64,000 nucleotides of DNA from positions 14,091 through 78,090 of the forward strand of contig NZ_JBEFNF010000010.1 in assembly GCF_040196175.1 (NCBI RefSeq). Direction: 5' to 3'. Below the pieces are notes generated by a model, which was not told where the DNA came from, made no database searches, and worked only from the letters and a program-made list of their open reading frames with translations. Positions 32,509 to 41,730 of the stretch are shown one piece after another. Within the stretch, counting starts at the first letter, position 1, and the number at the start of each line of letters is the position of its first letter. The DNA is from Halospina sp040196175 (GTDB taxonomy: Bacteria > Pseudomonadota > Gammaproteobacteria > Pseudomonadales > Oleiphilaceae). A program made the translations under genes and the position numbers.

Positions 32509-33240
32509 TCAGCTTCCCAGACGCGCCAGCATGCGTGCCCTCAACCGGGCTGCTGCCTGGCCATGAATCTGGCTGACCCGCGATTCACTGACTCCGAGCA
32601 CGGCGCCCACCTCCTTGAGGTTGAGTTCATCCTGATAGTAAAGCGATAAAACCAGCCGTTCACGCTCGGGAAGCTGGTCAATCTCCCCTGCCAGCGCGCT
32701 GCGGAAATCCGCATCCTGAAGATCACCCTCAGGGCCTTCTTGCGGGGCCTGGTCATTGATGTGCTCATTCTTTTCAGTCAACTCATCAAGGCTGAAAAGA
32801 CGCCCGGTGGTCGCATCACTGGCTCGGCTGTGGTACTCGTCAAGCGATACTCCGAGCTCATTTGCAACCTCCGCGTCTTTCGCGTCGCGACCTTCACGTG
32901 CCTCGATGGTCTGGATCGCTTCGGAAATACGGCGGGCATTACGGTGTACCGAGCGAGGCACCCAGTCACCGCGACGTATTTCGTCGACAATCGCCCCGCG
33001 GATACGGATGCCGGCATAGGTTTCAAAGGTCGCACCCTGACCAGCTTCATACTTGCGCGCCGCCTCCAATAGCCCAACCATACCAGCCTGCATCAGATCT
33101 TCGAGCTGGATATGATCAGGAAGGCGCGCCATCAAGTGTAACGCGATCTTCTTGACCAGGGGCATGTGGCTCTCCACGAGATCGTCCACATCGGCCCGAT
33201 GGGTCTGTGTGTAGAGTTCAAGCGGCCCGGACTGCGTCAT
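32509..33240 (-). CDS. fliA: Flagellar sigma factor FliA (sigma-28)
   Basis: A 243-residue sigma-28 that directs late flagellar genes. Region 2 (HMPLVKKIALHLMARLPDHIQLEDLMQAGMVGLLEAARKY in pieces), region 3 (GDWVPRSVHRNARRISEAIQ) and region 4 with the C-terminal helix-turn-helix (LNLKEVGAVLGVSESRVSQIHGQAAARLR) are intact. It lies 45 bases after flhG in the flhA-flhF-flhG-fliA-cheY order typical of polar flagellates. Confidence 0.97.
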   Translation of the reverse strand: MTQSGPLELYTQTHRADVDDLVESHMPLVKKIALHLMARLPDHIQLEDLMQAGMVGLLEAARKYEAGQGATFETYAGIRIRGAIVDEIRRGDWVPRSVHRNARRISEAIQTIEAREGRDAKDAEVANELGVSLDEYHSRASDATTGRLFSLDELTEKNEHINDQAPQEGPEGDLQDADFRSALAGEIDQLPERERLVLSLYYQDELNLKEVGAVLGVSESRVSQIHGQAAARLRARMLARLGS

Positions 33241-33285
33241 GATATGGCCACTCCCGTAACCCCCTGCTCAAGAATAAAAACCCGA

Positions 33286-34092
33286 TCAGTCCTGGACGAG
33301 CCGTTCCACAAAAAACTCCAGGTGACCCCGCGGTGACGACGGCAACGGCCACTGATCCACCTTCTTCGCAAGTTCCCGAAAAGCACCGGAAGCTTTGGCA
33401 TTCGGGTAGAGTTCCATCACCGCCTTCTGACGGCGAACCGCTTTCTTGACCGCGTCATCGAGGGGGATGGTTCCAACATATTGTAACGCAACATCAAGAA
33501 ACCGCTCAGTGACCCGATAAAGTTTGTCGTAAAGCGTTTTGCCGTCCTGCTCGGTACGCACCATATTCGCCAGAACCCGGAACCTGTGGGTGTCATAGTC
33601 CCGATTCATGAGCTTGATCAGGGCGTAGGTGTCCGTGATGGAGGTGGGCTCGTCATTGACCACCAGCATGATTTCCTGGGATGCCCGCAGAAAGCTGACC
33701 ACGGCCTCCGAGATACCCGCTGCAGTATCAACAATCAGTACGTCGATGTCGTCACCGAGTTCACTGAAAGCGGAAATCAGCCCGGCATGCTCCATGTGAC
33801 TGAGATTGGTCATGCGCTGGGTTCCAGACGAGGCCGGCACGATCCGGATACCACCGGGACCGTCCACGAGGATGTCGGCGAGCGAGCACTCGCCAGCGAG
33901 GACATCTGAAATGTTGTAGGTGGCGCTGATACCCAGAAGAACGTCGATATTGGCAAGACCCAGGTCAGCATCCAGCACCACGACCCGCTGCCCCATTTCG
34001 CAGAGCGCGATGCCGAGATTGACCGAGACGTTGCTCTTGCCAACGCCACCCTTGCCACCGGTGACCGCGATCACCTGTACCGGTTTAGTCAT
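33286..34092 (-). CDS. flhG: Flagellar number regulator FlhG (FleN)
   Basis: A 268-residue MinD/ParA-type ATPase that limits flagellar number by restraining FleQ/FlrA. Walker A is TGGKGGVGKSNVSVNLG and the switch region is VLIVDTAAGISEAVVSFL. The C-terminal amphipathic tail follows. It lies 59 bases after flhF. No DQAxxLR-type FlhF-activating N-terminal helix is apparent; the protein begins almost directly at the P-loop. Confidence 0.94.
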   Translation of the reverse strand: MTKPVQVIAVTGGKGGVGKSNVSVNLGIALCEMGQRVVVLDADLGLANIDVLLGISATYNISDVLAGECSLADILVDGPGGIRIVPASSGTQRMTNLSHMEHAGLISAFSELGDDIDVLIVDTAAGISEAVVSFLRASQEIMLVVNDEPTSITDTYALIKLMNRDYDTHRFRVLANMVRTEQDGKTLYDKLYRVTERFLDVALQYVGTIPLDDAVKKAVRRQKAVMELYPNAKASGAFRELAKKVDQWPLPSSPRGHLEFFVERLVQD

Positions 34093-34151
34093 GCGGAATG
34101 GGCTCTCCCGTCCTGTTGCTGTTGCATTGTGAGGAAACGCCCGATCCCATA

Positions 34152-35447
34152 TCAGGCGCCTTCGGCCATGGCGCTCTCGCCGCGATTGAGCGCCTGATGG
34201 CGACGTACGGCCTGTTTGACCAGATCCGCCGCCCCTGCGCGGTGCAGGTCATCGGGGATTTTCTGGCCATTGGTGTAGAACGCGACCGGCAGCTGACTCT
34301 GCGCCGCAAATCCTACCACCTCGCCGAGGGTCAGAGCCTCATCCGTCTTGGTCAGGATACACCCCGCGAGCCCCACGGCATTATAGCAATGCCAGGTGGA
34401 TTGCATAATGCGCGGCTGACTGGTCGCTGAAATCAGAAGGTACGGGTGTACCCAATGCCGGCTGCTCACAAGCTCTTCAATCTGCTCTTCCCAGCCGCGG
34501 TCCGCTGCCGTAAGGCCAGCTGTGTCAATCAGTATCAGCTTGCGGTCTGAAAGATCATCCAGAATGGCGTCCAGGCTGTTAGCCTCGTCCACCACCCGGA
34601 CCGGCACATTAAGAATACGCCCGAAAACGAACAACTGCTCATGCGCTGCCACACGGTATCGGTCCGTCGTCACAAGCGCCAGCTGTTCCGCACCATGACG
34701 CAGCACAAACTGCGCCGCCATCTTACCAATGGTGGTGGTTTTGCCGGAACCAGTCGGCCCCAGCAGGGCATGGATACCCCCTTGTTCCAGCGGATCCGCC
34801 TGCACCGTACCCATTCTGGCCGCAAGCGCCTTAAGCGCACTCTTCCAGCCCACATCCAGTCGTCCCTGGCCATGCTCCGCAGCCAGTTCTCGCGCCTGCT
34901 CACGCGACAGTCCCAGATCCTGCAAACGGTCCGACAGGCGCTGTTCCACTACGCCCTGAGTTTTCTCGCCAGGGTTTGAGCCGGACTGCTGACCGCTCAT
35001 CTGCTGGAGCATATCACGCAGTGAATGGATCTCCGCGCGCATGGAGCTCAGCGCATCGCCTGATTCACCCGAAACAGGGAGGTGTTCCGGCTCCGGCTCT
35101 GGTTCTGAATCACCTGCGCCCACAGCAGCGGGTCCTACTGGCTCCTGACTGTGGCGGGAACGCTGCTGGACGTCACTGATATGGGCCCGGGATTTGGCCT
35201 TCGCCTCCTCCAGCTTGCGGTGCTTCTCCGCCTGCAGCTCAGCCAGGCGCGAGGCGTTGGCTTTGTCCTCGTCCGCCACACCCAGCTGACTGCGCACTTC
35301 TCCCTCGTCATAATCAAGTGCCGTCACGATTTCGACGCCATCATCCACCCGCTTGCTCGATAGAATCACCGCGTCGTCACCCATTTCACTGCGGACCATC
35401 CGCAGCGCCTCGGGCATGGTGGGAGCAAAGAAGCGTTTGACTTGCAT
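34152..35447 (-). CDS. flhF: Flagellar placement GTPase FlhF
   Basis: A 431-residue SRP-type GTPase that sets the polar site of flagellar assembly. The N-terminal basic region begins MQVKRFFAPTMPEALRMVR. The middle is charged, with a short Glu-Pro run (EPEPEPE). The NG domain has Walker A LLGPTGSGKTTTIGKM, plus VDEANSLDAILDDLSDRKLILIDTAG with the DTAG motif and TKTDEALTLGEVV-like G4. It starts 26 bases after the flhA stop. Confidence 0.95.
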   Translation of the reverse strand: MQVKRFFAPTMPEALRMVRSEMGDDAVILSSKRVDDGVEIVTALDYDEGEVRSQLGVADEDKANASRLAELQAEKHRKLEEAKAKSRAHISDVQQRSRHSQEPVGPAAVGAGDSEPEPEPEHLPVSGESGDALSSMRAEIHSLRDMLQQMSGQQSGSNPGEKTQGVVEQRLSDRLQDLGLSREQARELAAEHGQGRLDVGWKSALKALAARMGTVQADPLEQGGIHALLGPTGSGKTTTIGKMAAQFVLRHGAEQLALVTTDRYRVAAHEQLFVFGRILNVPVRVVDEANSLDAILDDLSDRKLILIDTAGLTAADRGWEEQIEELVSSRHWVHPYLLISATSQPRIMQSTWHCYNAVGLAGCILTKTDEALTLGEVVGFAAQSQLPVAFYTNGQKIPDDLHRAGAADLVKQAVRRHQALNRGESAMAEGA

Positions 35448-35473
35448 GGCAGGGAACCTCCGCCGCCGTCAGT

Positions 35474-37654
35474 TTATTGGCCTATGGACGACACAATCGT
35501 GACCTGCTTGTTCTCCGGAATCTCCTGATAGGACAGAACGTGCAGTCGTTCCACTCCATACCGGACAAACCTTGCCAGCACCGGCCGCAGGGGAGCCGAT
35601 ACCAGCAGGATGGCGGGCTTACCGACCGCTTCCTGTTTCTGGGCCGCATCCGAGAGTGAACGCTGGAGTTTCTCAACCATATTAGGCTCCAGAATCATGC
35701 CGATATCATCGGCAGTGCCGGATTGCTGACCCTGCTGTACAGACTTAAGCAACATCTGTTCCAACTGCGGGTCCAGCGTGATCACCGGCACCTCTGTCTC
35801 GTTCCCGCACAGCTGCTGGACAATCATCCGCTTGAGCGACTTGCGCGCTGCTGTGGTCAGAACACTCGGATCCTGGCTGCGTGGCTGAACATTGACGATA
35901 GCCTCGGCAATACTGCGCATGTCGCGGATCGGCACCTCCTCCAGCAGCAGATTCTGCAGCACCTTCAGAAGCAGGCTGATGGACACGGTATTGGGAACCA
36001 ACTCCTCGGCGAGCTTGGGCGAGGCTTTCTCAAGCTGGTCCAGCCACTTCTGCACTTCCTCGTGACCAAGAAGTTCGTGGGCATGTTCCTGCAGCACCTG
36101 GTTCAGGTGGGTCGCAACAACAGTGGAGGCATCCACCACCGTGTAGCCCAGTGTCTGCGCCTGATCCCTCTGGGACGTCTCGATCCAGGTCGCATCCAGG
36201 CCGAAAGCCGGATCCTTACCCGCGATTCCCTCAACCTTGCCGAACACCTGTCCCGGATCGATGGCCAGCTCACGCTCAGGATGGATCTCAGCTTCCGCCA
36301 GAGTCACGCCCATCAGCGTGAGGCGGTAGACATTGGGCATCAGGTCCAGGTTGTCGCGGATATGCACCGAGGGCATAAGAAAGCCCAGATCCTGGGAAAG
36401 CTTCTTGCGCACCCCCTTGATCCGAGCCAGCAGCTGCCCACCCTGGTTCTTGTCGACCAGCGGAATCAGACGGTACCCCACCTCAAGACCGACAATATCG
36501 ACATTGACCACGTCCTCCCAGGCAAGCTCTTTGCTTTCTCCGGTGCCTTCGCCCGGCAGGGCCTGTTGCTGATCCTCGGTGATGGTGCGTTGCTGTGCAC
36601 CACCCCCCTCGCTGACGGCTGCCTGACGAGCCACCGGTGCCGCCCCCTCCTCTACAACCTGCTGGCTGCGCTTCCAGATGAACCAGGCCACCGTCGCCGC
36701 CATAGCGCCCAGCCCAATGAAAGCCACAGAGGGCATGCCCGGGATCAAGCCAAGGCCGATCAGGATGCCACCCGCAATGCCGAGAGCATGCGGCGACGAG
36801 AACATCTGCTCGACAACCTGAGCTGACATTTCCTGGGATTTACCCACCCGCGTCACGATGATGGCCGCGGCCGCTGACAGCAGCAGTGAGGGGATCTGTG
36901 CCACAAGGCCATCACCGATCGTCAGCAGGGCGTAGTTCTCAACCGCCTGACCAAAGGCCAGTCCGTGCTGGAACATGCCGATGCTGACACCACCAACGAT
37001 GTTGATGAACAGTATGAGAAGGCCCGCAATGGCGTCACCGCGAACGAACTTGGAGGCACCATCCATGGAGCCGTAGAATTCCGCCTCGCCGGCAACCTCT
37101 TCACGGCGCACCTTGGCTTCATCCTGATTGATCAGCCCGGCGTTGAGGTCTGCGTCGATGGCCATCTGTTTCCCGGGCATCGCATCCAGGGTGAAGCGCG
37201 CACTGACCTCGGAGACCCGGCCCGCGCCCTTGGTTACGACGATGAAGTTGATGATCATCAGGATGACGAAGACTACAAGGCCCACGGCGTAGTTGCCACC
37301 GATCAACACCTCGCCGAAGGATTCGATAACCTTGCCCGCGGCGCCACCGCCCTCATGACCATGCAGAAGTACCACGCGGGTGGAGGCCACATTGAGCGCC
37401 AGCCTCAGCAGGGTGGCCACCAGCAGAACGGTGGGAAAGGCAGCGAAGTCCATGGGCCGCATGGCGTAGATCGCGACCAGGATAACCACCAGCGACAGGG
37501 CAATGTTGAACGTAAAAGCCACATCCAGCAGGAAAACCGGGATGGGCAGCGTCATCATGCCCAGAAGCACCATGAGCATGAACGGGATCGCCACATTCCC
37601 GCTCAGTATGCTCCTCAGGCCCCTGAGCTGGTCGATTGCCATCGCCCGATCCAT
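35474..37654 (-). CDS. flhA: Flagellar export protein FlhA
   Basis: A 726-residue export gate protein with eight predicted N-terminal membrane helices, the FHIPEP-region (VSARFTLDAMPGKQMAIDADLNAG) and a large cytoplasmic domain that docks chaperone-substrate complexes. The ATG at 37654 (MDRAMAIDQLRG) resembles Pseudomonas FlhA starts; the frame is open to 37714 and an ATG at 37642 is possible. It is preceded by a sigma-54-type promoter and an inverted repeat, so it begins a new transcription unit (flhA-flhF-flhG-fliA). Confidence 0.96.
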   Translation of the reverse strand: MDRAMAIDQLRGLRSILSGNVAIPFMLMVLLGMMTLPIPVFLLDVAFTFNIALSLVVILVAIYAMRPMDFAAFPTVLLVATLLRLALNVASTRVVLLHGHEGGGAAGKVIESFGEVLIGGNYAVGLVVFVILMIINFIVVTKGAGRVSEVSARFTLDAMPGKQMAIDADLNAGLINQDEAKVRREEVAGEAEFYGSMDGASKFVRGDAIAGLLILFINIVGGVSIGMFQHGLAFGQAVENYALLTIGDGLVAQIPSLLLSAAAAIIVTRVGKSQEMSAQVVEQMFSSPHALGIAGGILIGLGLIPGMPSVAFIGLGAMAATVAWFIWKRSQQVVEEGAAPVARQAAVSEGGGAQQRTITEDQQQALPGEGTGESKELAWEDVVNVDIVGLEVGYRLIPLVDKNQGGQLLARIKGVRKKLSQDLGFLMPSVHIRDNLDLMPNVYRLTLMGVTLAEAEIHPERELAIDPGQVFGKVEGIAGKDPAFGLDATWIETSQRDQAQTLGYTVVDASTVVATHLNQVLQEHAHELLGHEEVQKWLDQLEKASPKLAEELVPNTVSISLLLKVLQNLLLEEVPIRDMRSIAEAIVNVQPRSQDPSVLTTAARKSLKRMIVQQLCGNETEVPVITLDPQLEQMLLKSVQQGQQSGTADDIGMILEPNMVEKLQRSLSDAAQKQEAVGKPAILLVSAPLRPVLARFVRYGVERLHVLSYQEIPENKQVTIVSSIGQ

Positions 37655-37691
37655 GACCGTCCGGCACCCCCTGCGGATGAATGACTGATTC

Positions 37692-37713
37692 AGGCGCCAT
37701 TTTTCCGGCGCCA
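37692..37713. repeat. GGCGCC inverted repeat between flhB and flhA
   Basis: Two GGCGCC blocks, separated by ATTTTTCC on the plus strand, can pair as a hairpin in the flhA leader. No T-run follows on the minus strand, so it is more likely a leader structure than an intrinsic terminator of flhB. Confidence 0.55.
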
Positions 37714-37735
37714 CTCCGTGTTACTGAGAAGGGGT

Positions 37736-37751
37736 TGCAAGCGCCGTACCA
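37736..37751 (-). promoter_or_regulatory. Sigma-54-type promoter upstream of flhA
   Basis: On the minus strand TGGTACGGCGCTTGCA fits the consensus TGGCACG-N4-TTGCA with one change at the C of TGGC and the right spacing between GG and GC. It lies in the 103-base flhB-flhA gap, about 80 bases before the flhA ATG. Confidence 0.65.
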
Positions 37752-37757
37752 GATCCC

Positions 37758-38897
37758 CTATTCATCGCGTTTGAAGTCATCAGGAATCGGCAGCTTCGGC
37801 ATTACCGGCTTCTTGCCGCCATTACGACGGTACTGGCGGAGCTGGAAGAGGTAGGCCAGAACCTGGGCCACAGCCATGTAAAGTCCCTCCGGAATGGTCT
37901 CGCCGATCTCGGTGCTATGGTAAACAGCGCGTGCCAGTGGCGGCGTGCGCAGCACATCCACCCGGTTCTCGCGAGCGATCTCCATAATCTTGGTGGCGAT
38001 CTCGTCCGCGCCCTTGGCCACGACCTCGGGGGCCGCCATGCTCTGGCCATCGTACTTCAACGCCACGGCGTAGTGTTCCGGGTTGGTGATGACCACGTCG
38101 GCGCTGGGCACATCCTCCATCATGCGCCGCTGCGTCATCTCCTGCTGCAGCTGGCGGACCTTCTGCTTGACCTCGGGCTTGCCCTCGGTTTCCTTCTGCT
38201 CGTCCTTCACCTCCTGCTTGGACATACGCATCTTTTTCTGGTGGTCATAGATCTGGAAGGGAACGTCGATCACCGCGATGACGATGGTGGAACACGACAG
38301 CAGGAAAAAGCTCCAGGCCAGGGTCCAGAGCGTGTGCTCCGTGGCCTTGTTGGGGGACTCACTCGAGATTGCGAGCAGGTCCTCGGTACGGATGTTCATT
38401 ATCGCGATGGCGATAATGATCACCAGGGAGACTTTGGCCACGCTTTTACCCAGCTCCACCAGAGAGCGTACGCCGAACATTCGCCCCAGCCCTTTGATCG
38501 GGCTCATGCGGCTGACCTGAGGCGCAACAGCCTTGCCGGAAATCAGGAAGCCACCCAGCATGACGGGCCCGAGAAAGGCCGCCACCGCCAGCACTGCCAG
38601 CAGCGGTGTAAGCGCATAGGCGGCGGTGGTGGCGGACTGGCCCAGATGCTGGAGCATCTGGGAGGTGTCAAAAATCTGACCCCTTTCCAGCGCGAAGTTG
38701 AACTCGAACATTTGTTTGAGCGCCCCCCCGATGGAACCGCCAAAAAGCAAAAGTCCGCTTGCCCCCGCCATCAGAACCAGCATGGTGGCTAGGTCCTTCG
38801 ACTGGGGGACCTGACCCTCATCACGCGCTTTCTCAAGCCGCCTGGGCGTCGGGTCTTCCGTTTTTTCCTGGCTGTCGTCGCCACCGCCTTCCGCCAC
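37758..38897 (-). CDS. flhB: Flagellar export switch protein FlhB
   Basis: A 379-residue FlhB: four membrane helices (residues ~35-215), then a cytoplasmic domain that switches substrate specificity after autocleavage. The cleavage motif reads NPEH (residues 272-275) rather than the common NPTH; Asn, Pro and His are kept. The following stretch YAVALKYDGQSMAAPEVVAKG and TPPLARAVYHSTEIGETIPEGLY are standard. It lies 15 bases after fliR and closes the fliL-to-flhB operon. Confidence 0.96.
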   Translation of the reverse strand: MAEGGGDDSQEKTEDPTPRRLEKARDEGQVPQSKDLATMLVLMAGASGLLLFGGSIGGALKQMFEFNFALERGQIFDTSQMLQHLGQSATTAAYALTPLLAVLAVAAFLGPVMLGGFLISGKAVAPQVSRMSPIKGLGRMFGVRSLVELGKSVAKVSLVIIIAIAIMNIRTEDLLAISSESPNKATEHTLWTLAWSFFLLSCSTIVIAVIDVPFQIYDHQKKMRMSKQEVKDEQKETEGKPEVKQKVRQLQQEMTQRRMMEDVPSADVVITNPEHYAVALKYDGQSMAAPEVVAKGADEIATKIMEIARENRVDVLRTPPLARAVYHSTEIGETIPEGLYMAVAQVLAYLFQLRQYRRNGGKKPVMPKLPIPDDFKRDE

Positions 38898-38912
38898 GCA
38901 ATGCCCTCCGGA

Positions 38913-39692
38913 TCAGGTCTTCTGCATTTCACGCAGGAAGATGAATGTCTCGCGGCTGAACTCCTGGAAATGCGGGGCTAGGTCCCGCACCAGGACCCAG
39001 TTGGCGAATAGCCCGAACAGCAGCGCAACCGGAAAGCCGATGGCGAAGATGTTCATCTGGGGGGCCGCGCGCGTCATCACGCCAAACGAGATGTAAACGA
39101 TCAGAACCGCCGCCATCGCCGGCAACGCCAGCAGCATGGCGCTGGCGAACAACCAGGTCATGCGGTGGGCCAGCTCGCGGAAGGATTCGATCGCAAGGCC
39201 GTCTGTCGCAATGGGAATGGTGTTGAAACTCTCGACCAGAACATCGAACAGCACCAGATGGCCGTTCATCGCCAGGAAGAGCAGCGTGATGCCGTTGAGA
39301 TAGAATTGGGACAGCACCGGCACATTCACCCCGTTGGCCGGGTCAACCATGGAGGCGAAACCCAGCCCCATCTGCATCGCGATCATTTGCCCTGCAACCA
39401 CGAACAGCTGGAACAACATATAGACCGCAAACCCCATGGCGCTGCCAATCAGAACCTGCTGTATGGAGATCACTGCCATTTCCGGCGATATCGAATCCAG
39501 TACTGGCACATCATTCAGCATGGGCATAACCAGAACCGTTAGCGCCAGGGCCAGACCGATACGGATCCGCGCCGTCACCAGCTGGGTCCCGAAGATGGGG
39601 ATCACCATCAGGAAACTGCCAATACGGAACAGCGGCCAGAGGAATTGCCCCAGCCACTGCCCGATTGCGTCCGGCCCCAGTTCAATCGGCAT
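38913..39692 (-). CDS. fliR: Flagellar export protein FliR
   Basis: A 259-residue six-helix export gate component. Typical stretches: FLWPLFRIGSFLMVIPIFGTQLV split, RIGLALALTVLVMPML, and MQMGLGFASMVDPANGVNVPVLSQF. It starts four bases after the fliQ stop. Complete relative to the family (~260 residues). Confidence 0.96.
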   Translation of the reverse strand: MPIELGPDAIGQWLGQFLWPLFRIGSFLMVIPIFGTQLVTARIRIGLALALTVLVMPMLNDVPVLDSISPEMAVISIQQVLIGSAMGFAVYMLFQLFVVAGQMIAMQMGLGFASMVDPANGVNVPVLSQFYLNGITLLFLAMNGHLVLFDVLVESFNTIPIATDGLAIESFRELAHRMTWLFASAMLLALPAMAAVLIVYISFGVMTRAAPQMNIFAIGFPVALLFGLFANWVLVRDLAPHFQEFSRETFIFLREMQKT

Positions 39693-39696
39693 GGGG

Positions 39697-39966
39697 CTAC
39701 GCGATCATGCTCGGAATGTTTTTGATCAGCTCATTGGTGTGATCCAGAAGCAGGGTCAACAACCAGGGCCCCCATACGATCAGCACCAACAGGGTCACGA
39801 TCAGTCGCGGCAGGAAACTCAATGTCTGCTCGTTAATTTGGGTGGCTGCCTGGAAGGTCGAAACCACCAGCCCAACCATCAGACCGGGGCCGATAATGGC
39901 CAGGGCCATTGTCACGATCAGCCAGAGAGCGTCCCGCATCAGTTCAATAACCAGTTGCGGTGTCAT
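39697..39966 (-). CDS. fliQ: Flagellar export protein FliQ
   Basis: An 89-residue two-helix export gate protein. The first helix is ALWLIVTMALAIIGPGLMVGLVVSTFQAATQI and the second is RLIVTLLVLIVWGPWLLTLLLD, with the family motif NEQTLSFLPR between them. Located between fliP and fliR, 14 bases after fliP. Confidence 0.96.
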   Translation of the reverse strand: MTPQLVIELMRDALWLIVTMALAIIGPGLMVGLVVSTFQAATQINEQTLSFLPRLIVTLLVLIVWGPWLLTLLLDHTNELIKNIPSMIA

Positions 39967-39980
39967 CGTCGATACCTCCT

Positions 39981-40733
39981 CTATATTCCGTAACTGGCGG
40001 CCAGAGTGCCCATCACCATGGCCCAGCCATCGACCAGCACGAACAGCATGATCTTGAACGGCAACGAGATGATAATCGGCGAGAGCATCATCATGCCCAT
40101 GGCCATGAGCACACTCGCCACCACCATGTCAATGACCAGGAAGGGGATGAACAGCATGAAGCCGATCTGGAAGGCAGTCTTGAGCTCACTGGTCACGAAG
40201 GCCGGCGTAAGAACCCAGAAGGACACGTCCTCGGGCCCCTCGTAACTGTCCTCCTCACCTGCAATTCGAACGAACATGTTCAGATCCGTTTTCCGGGTCT
40301 GACCGAGCATGAACTCACGGAAGGGCTGGCTGGCGTTCTTGACCGCCTCCATCGGCGCCATTTCCTCATTAAGATAGGGCTGCAGTGCCTGCTCGTTGGC
40401 GCGCTCCAACACCGGCGACATAATGAAGATAGACAGGAAAAGCGCCAGCCCGATCAGGATCTGGTTGGATGGGGTCTGCTGCAGACCTATGGCCTGGCGC
40501 AGTATGGCGAAAGTGACGATGATGCGCGTGAACGATGTCATCATCATCAATGCCGCAGGCAGAAAGCTCAGCGCCGTCATCAGCGCTACAATCTGCAGGG
40601 TTACCGAATACTGTTGTTCACCGTCTTCAGTCGTGGTGAGCGACAGCGCCGGGATGCCCTCAGGCGAGGCCTGAGCCAGTAGGGGGGCGAGCAGCAGCAG
40701 TGCCCCCGAAATCCAAGCGCGCTTCAATGTCAT
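39981..40733 (-). CDS. fliP: Flagellar export protein FliP
   Basis: A 250-residue export gate protein with a cleavable signal peptide (ISGALLLLAPLLAQASPEG) and four membrane helices. Family signatures are ALSFLPAALMMMTSFTRIIVTFAILRQA and FQIGFMLFIPFLVIDMVVASVLMAMGMMM in parts. It starts 11 bases after fliO. Confidence 0.97.
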   Translation of the reverse strand: MTLKRAWISGALLLLAPLLAQASPEGIPALSLTTTEDGEQQYSVTLQIVALMTALSFLPAALMMMTSFTRIIVTFAILRQAIGLQQTPSNQILIGLALFLSIFIMSPVLERANEQALQPYLNEEMAPMEAVKNASQPFREFMLGQTRKTDLNMFVRIAGEEDSYEGPEDVSFWVLTPAFVTSELKTAFQIGFMLFIPFLVIDMVVASVLMAMGMMMLSPIIISLPFKIMLFVLVDGWAMVMGTLAASYGI

Positions 40734-40744
40734 GGATGATCCCC

Positions 40745-41215
40745 CTAGATGTCATTGGAATCTCCCGTTGTACCGCGCCCCATCACCTGCTGGAGCTTAC
40801 GGGCGAAGTCACTGCTGCCTGCGGGTTGCGAGGCTGTGACAACGGGTTCATCAAAGACATGCAGGGTTCGTACCGATTGTGGCGTTATGCCTATAAGTAT
40901 TTGTTTTTCAGCCACTTCCACCAGCGCTACACGCTCTTTCTGGCCCACGGAAAGAACCGCTACCACCTTGAGCGCCTGAGTATTGACGCCCCCCAGCCCC
41001 TGGACACGACGTGCGATCCAGCCACTGAAGATGATCACCGCCAGCACCACAATAAGCCCGACGCCCAGGGTGAGCGCCGTTGTCATGGTATCCGGCGTGC
41101 TGGCGCCAATACCGCCACTACCAGCTTTCTCCTGAGCCTCCTGAGCGGTCACCAGCACCGGCAGCAGTACTGCGGGAACCGCTGCGCCACAACCGTATAA
41201 CGAGAGCCGGCTCAA
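40745..41215 (-). CDS. fliO: Flagellar assembly protein FliO
   Basis: A 156-residue FliO that helps assemble the FliP ring. It has an N-terminal signal-like segment, a central membrane helix (LTLGVGLIVVLAVIIFSGWIARR) and the cytoplasmic domain (LKVVAVLSVGQKERVALVEVAEKQILIGITP). The start overlaps the fliN stop by four bases. FliO is the least conserved export gene, but the cytoplasmic motif and position make the call firm. Confidence 0.93.
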   Translation of the reverse strand: MSRLSLYGCGAAVPAVLLPVLVTAQEAQEKAGSGGIGASTPDTMTTALTLGVGLIVVLAVIIFSGWIARRVQGLGGVNTQALKVVAVLSVGQKERVALVEVAEKQILIGITPQSVRTLHVFDEPVVTASQPAGSSDFARKLQQVMGRGTTGDSNDI

Positions 41216-41730
41216 TTGGAAAGCTTACGGATGCGTTCGGAGGGGCTGATTACATCCGTCAGGCGGATGCCGAATTTCTCGTTCACCATCACCACCTCGC
41301 CATGCGCGATCAGCATGCCGTTGACCAGCACATCCAACGGCTCACCCGCCAGCCGGTCCAGTTCGATCACTGAACCCTGGTTGAGCTGGAGCAGATTGCG
41401 GATCGGGATGCTCGTATTACCCACCTCCATGGAAATGGTCACTGGAATATCAAGAATCACATCCAGATCCGGATGCTGCTCCCCCCCCGGATCTGGCTCT
41501 TGGCTGAAGTCCTGCATGGGGGCCTGCCGGACATCCTCACCGCCACCGCTGCCGTTACCGCCGCCCGCAGCTTCCGCCATGGCTGCGGCCCATTCATCAC
41601 CGCGGCCGCCTTCATCACCGCCTTCGCCGGCTCCCTCGCTGGCCTCTCCCATGGCCTGCTCCCATTCGGCGGCGAGTTTCTCGTCTTCGGTCATTTCCTC
41701 GCCGTTGCCGTTGTGTTCATTTTCACTCAT
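41212..41730 (-). CDS. fliN: Flagellar motor switch protein FliN
   Basis: A 172-residue C-ring protein. The C-terminal SpoA domain (PVTISMEVGNTSIPIRNLLQLNQGSVIELDRLAGEPLDVLVNG in parts) is standard. The N-terminal extension of about 85 residues is acidic and Gly-rich and contains two similar short stretches, AAEWEQAMGEASE and GDEWAAAMAEAAG, resembling the EWA-type segment used in FliN-FliH contacts. It overlaps fliM by eight bases. Confidence 0.95.
   Translation of the reverse strand: MSENEHNGNGEEMTEDEKLAAEWEQAMGEASEGAGEGGDEGGRGDEWAAAMAEAAGGGNGSGGGEDVRQAPMQDFSQEPDPGGEQHPDLDVILDIPVTISMEVGNTSIPIRNLLQLNQGSVIELDRLAGEPLDVLVNGMLIAHGEVVMVNEKFGIRLTDVISPSERIRKLSN

Noticed and set aside
35723..36826. 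367-codon open frame opposite flhA
   Set aside because: Antisense shadow of the FlhA cytoplasmic domain, no recognisable domain.
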